Source of the DNA: Burkholderia sp. Ax-1724
GTDB taxonomy: Bacteria > Pseudomonadota > Gammaproteobacteria > Burkholderiales > Burkholderiaceae
DNA length: 64,000 nucleotides
NCBI RefSeq assembly: GCF_011752995.1
Contig: NZ_VWWL01000004.1
Location: 62,001-126,000, forward strand
Direction: 5' to 3'
The notes below the pieces were generated by a model, which saw nothing but the letters and a program-made list of their open reading frames with translations, was not told where the DNA came from and ran no database searches. Positions within the stretch are counted from its first letter, which is position 1. Each line of letters opens with the position of its first letter. A program made the translations under genes and the position numbers. Positions 1 through 9,113 of the stretch are shown here, piece after piece.

Positions 1-1126
1 ATGCACAGAAGGTTGCGACCACGTACACCGACGAGTCGTGCAACACGCCCGCCATCGCCAGCGACACCGCGCACAGGATGAACGAGATGTTGATGATCGG
101 CTTGCGTCCCACCGCATCGACCAGCAGCGCGCAGACGAGCGAGCCGACCACGCCGAGCACCGAAGCCGCCACGGCCAGGTTCAGCGCAAGCTGCAACGGC
201 GCGTGATAGATCGTGCGGTAGATCGTCGGCAGCCAGGTGGACAGACCGTACTGGATAAAGCCGCAGGTCACCCACAGCATCGCCACGGCAATCGTGCGCT
301 TCAGGTAGGCCGGGCCGAACAGGTCCGAGACGCTGCGCTTCGGATGGCGATTGACCATCTCGTCGAATTCGGCCGAGCTTGCCACCGGCGGCAGCGGCAC
401 CTTGGCTGCCCGTTCGAATGCGAGCACGGCGGAATCGGCTTCGGCCATCCGGTCGCGCACGGCGAGCCAGCGCGGCGATTCCGGCACGAGCTTGCGCAGC
501 GCGAAGAACAGGATCAGCGGCATGCCGCCGATGAAGTACATCGCCGGCCAGCCGAAACGCGGCACGATCCACGCCCCCATCGCGCTCGACGCGAGCAGCC
601 CGATCGGGAAGACGATTTCGTACAGCAGCACGAAACGCCCGCGGCCATGCGCGCGGCTGATCTCGTTGATATAGGTCGCGGCCACCGGCAATTCGCCGCC
701 GAGTCCCAGCCCCTGGATAATGCGCAGCACGACGAATACGGCGAACGTCGGCGCAAAACCGCACGCAATACTCGTGATGCCGATGATGCCCGAGCTCAGC
801 GCAATTGCCTTCACGCGTCCGCCGCGCTCCGCATACCACGGAAACAGGAACGCGCCGATCAGTTGTCCTATGGAGCCGGAGCCAAGCAAAAAGCCGACGT
901 CCCACGGCGTCAGGTGCCACTTCGCAATCAGCAGCGGCAGCGTCGTCGCGATCGCGATCACGTCGAAGCCGTCGAAGAACGTCGCGAGACCGATCAGGAT
1001 ACGGGCGCGTACTTGCAGCGCGTTCCCCGGCAGGCGCTCGAGCCTCGCGATGATCGAGCCCTGCGTCACGGCGCCTGAAACACCGGCGCTGCTGCGGTCT
1101 CCTGTTGAGTTATCGATGGTTCTCAT
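1..1126 (-). CDS. MFS transporter, probably aromatic-acid uptake (C-terminus beyond window)
   Basis: The reading frame starts at an ATG at 1126 and runs off the window edge, giving about 375 residues of a family usually about 430-460 long. The translation has many hydrophobic membrane segments and MFS landmarks: an N-terminal ATFFDGFD stretch, an RIIQGLGLGGE segment in the first half, and a VDAVGRKP loop in the second half. The GFDGFD-type start resembles aromatic acid:H+ or metabolite:H+ symporters. It is the last visible gene of the aromatic catabolic operon, 25 bp after the ferredoxin reductase, so it probably imports the substrate. The substrate itself cannot be read from sequence. Confidence 0.85.
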   Translation of the reverse strand, partial: MRTIDNSTGDRSSAGVSGAVTQGSIIARLERLPGNALQVRARILIGLATFFDGFDVIAIATTLPLLIAKWHLTPWDVGFLLGSGSIGQLIGAFLFPWYAERGGRVKAIALSSGIIGITSIACGFAPTFAVFVVLRIIQGLGLGGELPVAATYINEISRAHGRGRFVLLYEIVFPIGLLASSAMGAWIVPRFGWPAMYFIGGMPLILFFALRKLVPESPRWLAVRDRMAEADSAVLAFERAAKVPLPPVASSAEFDEMVNRHPKRSVSDLFGPAYLKRTIAVAMLWVTCGFIQYGLSTWLPTIYRTIYHAPLQLALNLAVAASVLGVVGSLVCALLVDAVGRKPIINISFILCAVSLAMAGVLHDSSVYVVATFCA

Positions 1127-1151
1127 GCCAAGGTGCCGTCCGTAAAAATGG

Positions 1152-2417
1152 TTAGGCAAGCGCCGTAGAGGCGTCAGTCAGGGTGGCAAGGTCGATGATC
1201 CGGCCTTGATTCATCCACTTGCGCGAGAGCTTCAGTTCGCGCGGAGTGTTGATCGCGATCACGCCGCGAATCGTGTTGTCTTCCAGATAGAACAGCGTCG
1301 CGCGCCGCGTCGACAGATCGCCGCGCACCGCGAGTGGCGCATCGGCCGGAATGTCGCCGAGAATCTGCAGGTTCACGTCGTACTGATCGGACCAGAACCA
1401 CGGAATGTCCGCATACGCTTCGAAGTTGCCGAGCAAGGCCTTGGCCACGGCAATCGCCTGGTTCTGCGCGTTGGCCCACGACTCCAGCCGCACGCGGCGC
1501 TTGAGCCATGCGCTCGGATGATTCGCCACGTCGCCGCAGGCGAAGATGCGCGGGTCGTCGGTCGCGCCGAAATGATCGACGACGATGCCGTTCTCGACCT
1601 TCACGCCCGCCGCTTCGGCAATCGCCGTGTGCGGCGTGAGACCGATGCCGGCCACCGCAAAATCGGCGTCGAGCGTCGAGCCGTCCGCGAACGTCGCGCG
1701 AATCCGCTTTGCGTCGTCCGGGTGATCTTCGAGCGCGACGAGCGAGGCGTTCAGGCGCACGTCCACGCCGTTCGCGCGATGCAGATCGAGCAGGAAGTCC
1801 GACACCAGCGGCGGCAGCGAGCGCGCGCACAGACGCGGCGCGCCTTCCACCACACAGGCTTCGACGCCGAGCTTGCGCGCGGTCGCCGCGACTTCGAGAC
1901 CGATCCAGCCGCCGCCGACCACGAGCACGCGCTGGCTCGCGCGCAGCCGTTCGCCGAGCGCGACCGCTTCGTCGAGCGTACGCAGATAGGCGAGATGCGA
2001 GGTCTTCACGAGCGCGTCGGGCAAACGGCGCGCCGCGCCGCCGGTCGCGATCACGAGGCGGTCGTATTGCACTTCGCGGCCCGACTGCGTGCGCACGATG
2101 CGCTGTTCGCGATCGATCGAGGTCGCGCAATCGGGCTGCCATGCTTCGACGTTCAGCGCGTCGAAGTCGTCGGGCTTCACGAGGCGCACGGTTTCGATAT
2201 CGGCTTCGCCGGCCAGCACGGCCTTCGAGAGCGGCGGGCGCTCGTAGGGTAGATGCACTTCGTCGGCGATCATCACGAGGCGGCCGTCGAAGCCTTCCTT
2301 GCGCAACGTCTTCACGACCCAGCCGGCCGCCTGGCCGCCGCCGATCACGACGATCGTGCGCGGCGCTTCGAGCCCCGCATGCGCGGCCTGGGCCTTTGCG
2401 GTGGCGGCGTCAGTCAT
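1152..2417 (-). CDS. FAD-dependent ferredoxin--NAD(+) reductase component of the Rieske oxygenase
   Basis: This 421-aa pyridine nucleotide-disulfide oxidoreductase resembles rhodocoxin, BphA4 and AndAa reductases. An FAD-binding GGGQAAG motif lies at residues 26-32, a second Rossmann motif for NAD(P)H (VVGGGWIGLE) near 165-175, and a C-terminal ACGDVA flavin motif near 300. It should pass electrons from NAD(P)H to the Rieske ferredoxin encoded at the other end of the operon. Its start overlaps the end of the extradiol dioxygenase gene by 8 bp, so the two are translationally coupled. Placing reductase and ferredoxin at opposite ends of the operon is uncommon but not unique. Confidence 0.9.
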   Translation of the reverse strand: MTDAATAKAQAAHAGLEAPRTIVVIGGGQAAGWVVKTLRKEGFDGRLVMIADEVHLPYERPPLSKAVLAGEADIETVRLVKPDDFDALNVEAWQPDCATSIDREQRIVRTQSGREVQYDRLVIATGGAARRLPDALVKTSHLAYLRTLDEAVALGERLRASQRVLVVGGGWIGLEVAATARKLGVEACVVEGAPRLCARSLPPLVSDFLLDLHRANGVDVRLNASLVALEDHPDDAKRIRATFADGSTLDADFAVAGIGLTPHTAIAEAAGVKVENGIVVDHFGATDDPRIFACGDVANHPSAWLKRRVRLESWANAQNQAIAVAKALLGNFEAYADIPWFWSDQYDVNLQILGDIPADAPLAVRGDLSTRRATLFYLEDNTIRGVIAINTPRELKLSRKWMNQGRIIDLATLTDASTALA

Positions 2418-3375
2418 TTTTGCGCTCCGTCATGAACTTGCCTTCCGGCGCCTTCGCGTCTTTCTGCCGGCGCGTATTGCCGTCGATGCCGCCTTCGATC
2501 GCCCATTCGGCGAACACGGTCGGACCCGGTTCGAATTCGCGCGGCTGCCATTCGGGCGTGAGCTGATCTTCGTCGGCGTAGTACTCGATCAGGCCGCCGG
2601 CCGGATTCTTGAAGTACCAGAAGTACGCCGACGACACCGGATGACGCCCCGGCCCGAGCTGCGTTTCCCAGCCGCAACGGTTGATGTGCATGCCGCCGCC
2701 GAACACTTCGTGGATGTCGCGCACGGTGAACGCGACATGGTTCAGGCCGCGTTTGCCGTTCGGCAAGGCCAGCAGGAAGAGGTCGTGGTGGCCGCCGTGC
2801 GGCGCGCAGCGCATGAACGCGCCGCGGCCCGGATAGCGGTCCGAGGTCTCGAAGCCGAGCAGTTCGTGATAGAACTTTTCCTGTTCGGCGAGCTGGTTCG
2901 TGAAGAACACGACGTGGCCGACCTCGACCGGCTCCGCGCGTTCATAGACCGGCGACGGCTGATCGACGCGCAGCGTCTTGCCCCACACGTTCGACGGCGA
3001 ACCCTGCACGTCGACCGCGCGCTTGCGCGTCACTTCGACGCGAATCGCCATGCCGTTCGGGTCGATGCAGCCGAGCGCGTCGTCGGTTTCGTAGTGGCCA
3101 GGCTGACCGGCGAAGCGGCCGCGCAGTGCATCGAGTTCCGCCTTCGTCGCGACGCCCCACGTCACTTCGCGCAGCGTCGGGCCGTCCTCGAACGCGGGCG
3201 GCAGCGCCGCGTCGTTCGCGTCGACGACGAGCACCGTGCAGCCGTTCATCGTTTCGAAACGCGCGTGTTGGTCGTCGAACGCGGTCTCCTTGAGACCCCA
3301 GTCCGCGAAAAACCGGCGGCAGGTGGCGAGATCCGTCACGCCGTAGGTAATCTGTTCAATGCCGAGAATCGTCAT
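2410..3375 (-). CDS. extradiol (catechol 2,3-dioxygenase-type) ring-cleavage dioxygenase
   Basis: This 321-aa two-domain vicinal-oxygen-chelate protein should open a catecholic ring next to the two hydroxyls. The C-terminal domain carries the expected 2-His-1-Glu iron ligands: H154 in VGHVVFF, H213 in LNHVAFTV and E264 in GLIEYYAD. The N-terminal domain keeps the fold but not the ligands, as usual for type I enzymes. It lies between the aldehyde dehydrogenase and the ferredoxin reductase, so it probably acts directly after ring hydroxylation by the operon's Rieske oxygenase. Substrate specificity cannot be assigned. Confidence 0.9.
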   Translation of the reverse strand: MTILGIEQITYGVTDLATCRRFFADWGLKETAFDDQHARFETMNGCTVLVVDANDAALPPAFEDGPTLREVTWGVATKAELDALRGRFAGQPGHYETDDALGCIDPNGMAIRVEVTRKRAVDVQGSPSNVWGKTLRVDQPSPVYERAEPVEVGHVVFFTNQLAEQEKFYHELLGFETSDRYPGRGAFMRCAPHGGHHDLFLLALPNGKRGLNHVAFTVRDIHEVFGGGMHINRCGWETQLGPGRHPVSSAYFWYFKNPAGGLIEYYADEDQLTPEWQPREFEPGPTVFAEWAIEGGIDGNTRRQKDAKAPEGKFMTERKND

Positions 3376-3397
3376 AACGTGCCTCTTCCTTGCTGCC

Positions 3398-4897
3398 TTA
3401 GTTCGCCCACGCCAACGGCGCTTCGTTCAAGCCCCAGTAGAGGCTCTTCTGTTGCATGTATTCGCGAATGCCGAGACGGCCCTTTTCGCGTCCCATACCG
3501 CTCTCCTTCCAGCCGCTGAACGGCGTCGAGATCGAGAACAGCTTGTAGGTGTTGATCCAGATCGTGCCGGCTTCGAGCGCGCGCGCGGTGCGGTAGGCGC
3601 GCTTGTAGTCGCGCGTCCAGATGCCGGCGGCGAGGCCGAACACACTGTGGTTCGCTGCCTTGAGCAGCGCGGCTTCGTCGTCGAACGGCATCGCGACGAG
3701 CACCGGCCCAAAGATTTCCTCCTGGCAGATGCGCGCCTCGTTAGTGAGGCCGTCGAGAATCGTCGGTTGCAGATAGGTGCCCGCTTCGCGGCCGTCGCCG
3801 ACCGGACGCTCGCCGCCGCACAGCAGACGGCCGCCTTCTTCGAGGCCGAGCGCGATATAACGCTCGACCGATTCGCGATGCGCCTGCGTAATCAGCGGAC
3901 CCATCTGCGTGTTGTCGCGCGACGGATCGCCGACGCGCAGCTTGCGCGCGCCTTCGACGAGACGCTGCATGAATGTGTCGTAGATCGAGCGCTGCACGAA
4001 CAGACGCGAGCCCGCGATGCACGCCTCGCCCGACGAGCTGAAGATGCCGTACAGCACGCCATTGACCGCATGATCGAGATCGGCGTCGTCGAACACGATG
4101 GTCGGCGACTTGCCGCCGAGTTCGAGCGACACCGGCATCAGCTTGTCCGCTGCGATGCGCGCGATGCCGCGGCCCACTTCGGTGCCGCCCGTAAACGACA
4201 CTTTCCTCACGAGCGGATGGCGCACGAGCACGTCGCCGATCACCGAGCCCTTGCCCGGCAGCACGCTCACGATGCCCTTCGGCACGCCCGCTTCCTCGCA
4301 GATGCGCGCGAGCGCGAGCGAGACGAGCGGCGTGACTTCGGCGGGCTTCAGCACCACCGCGTTGCCGGCCGCGAGCGCCGGCGCGAGTTTCTGCGCGTCG
4401 GAAGCGATCGGCGAATTCCACGGCGTGATCGCCGCGATCACGCCGATCGGCTCGTAGAGGCTCATCGTCAGATAGTCGCCGCGCGACGGCGTAACTTCTT
4501 CGTCGAGCGTTTCGAGGCAGGCCGCGAAATAGCGGAACGTATTCGCCGCGCTCGCGACCAGCACGCGCGTCTCGCCGATCGGCTTGCCGTTGTCGCGGCG
4601 CTGCAGATTCGCGAGCGCTTCGTGGCGCGCCATGATGAGGTCGGCGATGCGGTACAGGATCAGCGCGCGCTGATGCGGCTTCAGACCCGACCAGTCCGGC
4701 TTGCGCCACGCGGCGTCGGCGGCTTCGACCGCCTCGCGCGCGTCGTCGGCGCTGGCCGTCGAGATTTCCATGTTGACCGACTGATCCGCCGGATACAGGC
4801 TTTTATACGGGTTGCCGCGCCCTTGCCGCCATTCGCCGCCGATAAAAATATCGCCGTTGGGCACGAGGCTGGTATCGAAGTGAGTCATGTCGGTCAT
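3398..4897 (-). CDS. NAD(P)-dependent aldehyde dehydrogenase (semialdehyde oxidation)
   Basis: This 499-aa protein is a full-length aldehyde dehydrogenase. Visible active-site residues are N161 in TPWNSP, K184 in VVLKPAE, the general base E259 in SLELGGK and the nucleophile C293 in GEACIAG. In a meta-cleavage operon the natural role is oxidation of a ring-cleavage semialdehyde, as 2-hydroxymuconic semialdehyde dehydrogenase does, although betaine-aldehyde-type enzymes look similar. It begins 34 bp after the aspartate-dehydrogenase-like gene and ends 22 bp before the extradiol dioxygenase gene. Confidence 0.9.
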   Translation of the reverse strand: MTDMTHFDTSLVPNGDIFIGGEWRQGRGNPYKSLYPADQSVNMEISTASADDAREAVEAADAAWRKPDWSGLKPHQRALILYRIADLIMARHEALANLQRRDNGKPIGETRVLVASAANTFRYFAACLETLDEEVTPSRGDYLTMSLYEPIGVIAAITPWNSPIASDAQKLAPALAAGNAVVLKPAEVTPLVSLALARICEEAGVPKGIVSVLPGKGSVIGDVLVRHPLVRKVSFTGGTEVGRGIARIAADKLMPVSLELGGKSPTIVFDDADLDHAVNGVLYGIFSSSGEACIAGSRLFVQRSIYDTFMQRLVEGARKLRVGDPSRDNTQMGPLITQAHRESVERYIALGLEEGGRLLCGGERPVGDGREAGTYLQPTILDGLTNEARICQEEIFGPVLVAMPFDDEAALLKAANHSVFGLAAGIWTRDYKRAYRTARALEAGTIWINTYKLFSISTPFSGWKESGMGREKGRLGIREYMQQKSLYWGLNEAPLAWAN

Positions 4898-4931
4898 TCC
4901 GGTTGCTTGCAGGCCGGGGGCCTGGTGGGTC

Positions 4932-5762
4932 TTAGATCACGCAACGCGCGGCGCGATTGCGCAGCGCGCGGATCGCGCTGTAAGCGGTCAGCGCGGACGT
5001 CTTCGGGTTGTCCGGCAGCGGCTTGCCGCTCATTTCGAGCGACATCTCGCCGAACGCGCCGCGCGCGAGAATGCGGTGCACATTGCGCGTCACGTTCGGA
5101 TCGGCGATCAGCTTGACCGTCGTGTTGTCGAGGCCGAGCCCGGCGAGCGCGATGGTCGCGGCAACGTTGGCGTTCTTCGGATAGAGCCGCGCCGCATCGC
5201 GCGCGGTGCCTTCGAAGATCACCTTCTCTTCGGCGAGCGTGCGCAGGTCGCAGACCTCTTCGGCCGGCGTGCCGAGCCAGCCGATCGGCGGCTTGCGGCC
5301 CGTGTACAGCACTTCGTCGAGACCGCCGAAACGCGCCGAGGCAATCGCATCGATACCGCCGATCGCGCCCGACAGCAGCGTGACCGTCGCGTCGCCCGCA
5401 TCGGCCGCGGCGGCGAGCGCGTCGAGCAGCGCGACGTCGGAGAGCGCACCGATCGACGCAACCGCGCAATCGGTGCCCGACTTCAGCAGCGGCACGATGT
5501 GATCGACGAGCGCGCTGTGGCCCGCGCATTCGAGCGCGAACTGCGGCTTCGTGCTGAGCGCCGCCACCGACGACACCACGTCGACGCCCGCGCCCACCAT
5601 GTCGCGCACCGACGTCAGCTGCTTCTCGGGAACGATCACATGCGAGACGCGCACGGCCGGATCGCCGGCGACCGAGCGGTACACCGCCTGGCCAATCGCG
5701 CCGAAGCCGATCATCGCGACATCAAGGGGCGCGTGATGCCCCGCGTAGCCGACCTCATGCAT
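4932..5762 (-). CDS. L-aspartate dehydrogenase-like oxidoreductase
   Basis: The 276-aa protein has an N-terminal Rossmann motif ([10 protein letters not shown], about residues 18-27) and the layout of the NadX/aspartate dehydrogenase family, including an ECAGHSAL segment and an [12 protein letters not shown] stretch near the C-terminus. Family members interconvert L-aspartate and iminoaspartate with NAD(P). Its start overlaps the end of the TPP-enzyme gene by 8 bp. Its place among aromatic catabolic genes suggests it acts on an amino or imino acid made in this pathway, or on a related carbonyl, rather than in NAD synthesis. That role is inference. Confidence 0.75.
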   Translation of the reverse strand: MHEVGYAGHHAPLDVAMIGFGAIGQAVYRSVAGDPAVRVSHVIVPEKQLTSVRDMVGAGVDVVSSVAALSTKPQFALECAGHSALVDHIVPLLKSGTDCAVASIGALSDVALLDALAAAADAGDATVTLLSGAIGGIDAIASARFGGLDEVLYTGRKPPIGWLGTPAEEVCDLRTLAEEKVIFEGTARDAARLYPKNANVAATIALAGLGLDNTTVKLIADPNVTRNVHRILARGAFGEMSLEMSGKPLPDNPKTSALTAYSAIRALRNRAARCVI

Positions 5763-7413
5763 GTTGCGGCTCCTTTTCCTTGACCGGCGGGCCCGCGAAC
5801 TGGGTCGCGAAGGTGCCGACCGACAGCATGTCCACCTCGACCAGCACCGGGCCGGTCTGCGCCATGCCTTCGCGGATGATCGCGGCGGCGTCGTCGAGCG
5901 ACTTGATGCGGTAGTGCGGCAGCTTCAAGCTCGCGCAGAACTGTGCGAAATCCGGCTGATGCAGTTGCACGTAGCAGCGGCGGCCGCCGTATTGCGCGTC
6001 CTGGATGTTGCGGATCACGCCGTAGCACTGGTCGTTCATCAGCACGATCATCACGTTGGCGTTTTCCTGCACGGCCGTCGCGAGTTCGCCGACGTTGACC
6101 ATCAAGCCGCCGTCGCCGCACAGCGCGACGGTCTTCGCCGCATTGCCCGCGAGCGCCGCGCCGATGCCCATCTGCATGCCCTGGCCGATGCCGCCGCCGA
6201 GCGCATGCACGCCCGCGCGCGGCGAGAAGATCTTCAAGAGGCGGTTGCCCCACGTGCTGTTCGAGATCGTGACGTCGCGCACCCAGTTGTAGTCGCGGCC
6301 CACGGCGTCCTGCAGCGCGTCGACGAGACGCTTGTACGGACCCAGACCCTTGGCGACGTCGGCAACCGCGCTTTCGCGCGCGGCAGCGAGGTCCTGCGCG
6401 AACTGCGGATCGACCTTCAGCCTGCCTTCGAGCAGCGTCGCGAGTTCCTCGAGCACCGCGGAGGCGTCGCCGTGAATGAACATCTCGTTGCGATAACCGC
6501 GGTTGTCGGCCAGCGCGTCGGCGTCGATGCGATACAGCGGCTGCGGCAGCGCGAGCTTGTACTTCAGCGTTTCATTGCCGCGCAGACGCGAGCCGACCAC
6601 GACGAGCGCGTCACAGGTCTTGTAGAAGCTCTCGACCGCCGAGTGCACGTTGAACGCGCCGAGCGTGGCCGGATGATCTTCCGGCAGCACGCCACGGCCC
6701 TGCACGCTCGTCACGACGCCGAAGCCGAGTGCGACCAGACGCTCGACCGCCGCGCGCGCGTGGCGCGTGCCGCCGCCGAGCCACAGCAGCGGGCGCTTCG
6801 CCTTCGTCAGTTGTTCGGCGAGTTGCGCGACGCGGTCCTTGCAATGCGTGAGCGTCGTCACGTGGGGCGCGGCGAGATCGTTCGGCCACTCGATTTCGGC
6901 CGCCTGGATGTCGATCGGAATCTCGACGCTGACCGGGCCGCTCGGCGCCGTTTGCGCAACGCGCACGGCTTCGCGGATCGTCGGCAGCGCGGTTTCGACC
7001 GAACGCACGCGGAACGCGGCCTTCGAGATCGATTGCAGCATCGAGAGCTGGTCCGGCGCTTCGTGGATATACGCGAGGTCCTGGTCGAGGTATTCGGTTT
7101 CGATCTGGCCGGTCACGTGCAGCAGTGCGGTGCCCGCCGTCAGCGCTTCGACCATCGCGCCCGCTGCGTTGCCCGCCGCGGTGCCCGTGCTCGTGAACGC
7201 GACGCCGAGGCCGCCCGAGACGCGCGCAAGGCCGTCGGCCATGTTCACCGCGCCGGCTTCGCCGCGCGCGCCGACATAGCGGATCTTGCCGCGCGTGTTG
7301 ATTGCGTCGAGGATCGGCATGTTGTGGATCGAGATCACGCCGAATGCGGTTTGGACGCCGCATTGCTCGAGAAAGGCGGCGATCAGTTCGCCAACGGTGG
7401 TTTTATTAGACAT
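5755..7413 (-). CDS. thiamine pyrophosphate-dependent enzyme (acetolactate synthase/benzoylformate decarboxylase-like)
   Basis: This 552-aa protein has the three-domain ThDP fold. The activating glutamate is E52 in GARGEAGAV. The C-terminal third holds the Mg-ThDP motif, beginning LCGDGGLMV and ending about 28 residues later in NDQCYG. The ATG at 7413 is chosen because GGAGG lies 11 bp upstream and the start overlaps the preceding SDR stop (ATGTCTAA). Members decarboxylate 2-oxo acids or ligate the resulting aldehyde. Here it may process a 2-oxo acid from ring cleavage. The exact reaction is unknown. Confidence 0.85.
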   Translation of the reverse strand: MSNKTTVGELIAAFLEQCGVQTAFGVISIHNMPILDAINTRGKIRYVGARGEAGAVNMADGLARVSGGLGVAFTSTGTAAGNAAGAMVEALTAGTALLHVTGQIETEYLDQDLAYIHEAPDQLSMLQSISKAAFRVRSVETALPTIREAVRVAQTAPSGPVSVEIPIDIQAAEIEWPNDLAAPHVTTLTHCKDRVAQLAEQLTKAKRPLLWLGGGTRHARAAVERLVALGFGVVTSVQGRGVLPEDHPATLGAFNVHSAVESFYKTCDALVVVGSRLRGNETLKYKLALPQPLYRIDADALADNRGYRNEMFIHGDASAVLEELATLLEGRLKVDPQFAQDLAAARESAVADVAKGLGPYKRLVDALQDAVGRDYNWVRDVTISNSTWGNRLLKIFSPRAGVHALGGGIGQGMQMGIGAALAGNAAKTVALCGDGGLMVNVGELATAVQENANVMIVLMNDQCYGVIRNIQDAQYGGRRCYVQLHQPDFAQFCASLKLPHYRIKSLDDAAAIIREGMAQTGPVLVEVDMLSVGTFATQFAGPPVKEKEPQHA

Positions 7414-8215
7414 GTCGTGCAACGCCTCCAGAAACATCGATGTGACTGCCCGTCGTGTACGACGACAGCGTGGTAGCCAGATAAAAAAGCGCTTGAGCGG
7501 CCTCTTCGGGACGACCGAAACGGCCCAGTGGAATGTTTTTCTTGCGCGCCAGCTCGCCGGTCCAGTCTTCCCAGCTCTGGCCCGGCTGCGCCTGGGTCTC
7601 GTAGCGGCGGCGCCACTGCCCCGACTCGACGATGCCGATCAGGATCGAGTTGACGCGGATGCGCTGCGGCGCGAGTTCGACCGCGAGCGACTTCGTGAGA
7701 CTCAGCAGACCCGCGCGCGCCGACGAGGTCGCCACCATGTGCGGCTCGGGCTGCAGCGCGAGCAGCGAATTCACGTTGACGATGGCCGCGTTGCGGCCGG
7801 CGCCGGCGGTGTCGTCGAGCATCGGCAGAAACGCGCGCGTCGGGCGGATCACGCCGAAATACTTCAGGTCGAGCTCTTCGCGCCATGCGTCGTCGCTCGT
7901 GTCGGCGAAGGTCGAGACGCGCCCCTGGCCCGCGTTGTTCACGAGCATGTCGGTGCGGCCGAAGCGCTGCTGCACGGCCTGCGCGAATGCGCTCACTTCG
8001 TCGGCATCGAGCACGTTGCAGCGCTGCGCGAGCAGTTGCGCGCCGGGAAACTTCGCGACGAGCGCGGCTTGCGCTTTCGCGAGACGCTCGCTGTCGCGGC
8101 CGCAGATCGCGACCGACGCACCCGCTTGCAGAAACAGTTCGGCGGTCGCGAGACCGATGCCGGACGAACCGCCCGTCACCACCGCCACCTGTCCGGTCAA
8201 ATCGATTTGGATCAT
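7406..8215 (-). CDS. short-chain dehydrogenase/reductase-fold protein lacking the YxxxK pair
   Basis: The 269-aa protein has the classical SDR cofactor motif TGGSSGIG (residues 14-21), the NNAG motif near 93-96 and the catalytic-type Ser150. At the position 13 residues after Ser150, where Tyr is expected, there is Thr163, and Arg167 replaces the usual Lys. It should therefore bind NAD(P) but may not work as a standard SDR. The gene overlaps the IclR stop by one base (TGATG) and the TPP-enzyme start by 8 bp. The other SDR in the operon keeps Tyr and Lys. Confidence 0.85.
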   Translation of the reverse strand: MIQIDLTGQVAVVTGGSSGIGLATAELFLQAGASVAICGRDSERLAKAQAALVAKFPGAQLLAQRCNVLDADEVSAFAQAVQQRFGRTDMLVNNAGQGRVSTFADTSDDAWREELDLKYFGVIRPTRAFLPMLDDTAGAGRNAAIVNVNSLLALQPEPHMVATSSARAGLLSLTKSLAVELAPQRIRVNSILIGIVESGQWRRRYETQAQPGQSWEDWTGELARKKNIPLGRFGRPEEAAQALFYLATTLSSYTTGSHIDVSGGVARHV

Positions 8216-9090
8216 CAGAGCCCCAGTGCCTTCATGTATTTGTTGCCTGCGTTCGGTCCGAGCTTCGGCCGGTAATTGAGCCGCTGCGACAGTTCTTCGG
8301 CCGCGCGGCGCACCTTGTCGACGAGCCCGCCGTCGAGCAGCGACACGTCGATCTCGCGGCGCGGGATCGTCGTCGTGATGACCGCGACGATGCGGTTCGT
8401 GTCGTTGCGCACCGGCGCACTGACCACCGAAATGCCGCGCTCGAACGACGACTCGCTGATCGCGAAGCCGCGCCGCGCGTCGTCGCGAATCCGTTCGTAG
8501 AGTTCGTTGACCGTGGCCGGCGTCTGCGCGGTGAAGCGCTCCAGTTCCGGCTCGGGATAGAGCTTCTTCAGGTCGTCGAGCGTCAGGTCGCCCATCAGCA
8601 CCTGGCCGTGCGTCGTCGCATAGGCGGGCAGGCGCGTGCCGACGTTGACCTTCACCGAGCTGAAAATCGGCGCATGGCTTTGCGCCTTGGCGACGAACAC
8701 CACGTCGCGTCCGTCGCGAATCACGATATGGCTCGTGAGGCCGGTGTCGTCGCGCAGCCGCTCGATGATCGGCAGGCCGAGGTCGGTCAGCTCCAGCGAG
8801 CTCAGGTATTCGAAGCCGAGCCGCAGCACCGCGATGCCGAGGCGATAGTTGCGGTCCTTGTCGGCGCGTTCGAGAAAGCCGAGCGATTCGAGCGTCTGCA
8901 GCAAACGGAACACCGTCGTGCGCGGAATGTTCAGGCGGCGCGACAGTTCCGGCGCGCCGAGCACCGGCTCGCGCGGCGAGAACTCCATCAGGATGTTCAG
9001 GCCTCGTTCGAGACCGGGCACCCGGTAGCCGGAATCGCTGCTGGTTTCGTTGCGCTCGGCGTCGGGCGCATCAGGCGTATCGGGCGTCAT
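8215..9090 (-). CDS. IclR-family transcriptional regulator inside the catabolic operon
   Basis: The 291-aa protein has the IclR layout: an N-terminal winged HTH (PELSRRLNIPRTTVFRLLQTL, about residues 44-64) and a C-terminal effector-binding domain ending in an FERGISVVSAPV segment typical of the family. ATG 9090 is chosen for the GGAG 7 bp upstream. The gene sits in mid-operon, between the hydrolase and SDR genes, so it is probably self-controlled with the pathway. It is closely similar over its whole length to the second IclR gene at 14790-15773. Its likely targets are the palindromes at 13204-13219 and 13487-13502. Confidence 0.9.
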   Translation of the reverse strand: MTPDTPDAPDAERNETSSDSGYRVPGLERGLNILMEFSPREPVLGAPELSRRLNIPRTTVFRLLQTLESLGFLERADKDRNYRLGIAVLRLGFEYLSSLELTDLGLPIIERLRDDTGLTSHIVIRDGRDVVFVAKAQSHAPIFSSVKVNVGTRLPAYATTHGQVLMGDLTLDDLKKLYPEPELERFTAQTPATVNELYERIRDDARRGFAISESSFERGISVVSAPVRNDTNRIVAVITTTIPRREIDVSLLDGGLVDKVRRAAEELSQRLNYRPKLGPNAGNKYMKALGL

Positions 9091-9113
9091 TGCATGGCTC
9101 CGCGTTGGCTCGG

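Noticed and set aside
3359-7476. Very long open frames on the plus strand (500-585 codons) across the ALDH and TPP genes
   Set aside because: They are antisense to clear enzymes, are rich in Arg, His and Asp, lack domains and ribosome sites, and reflect high-GC third positions.
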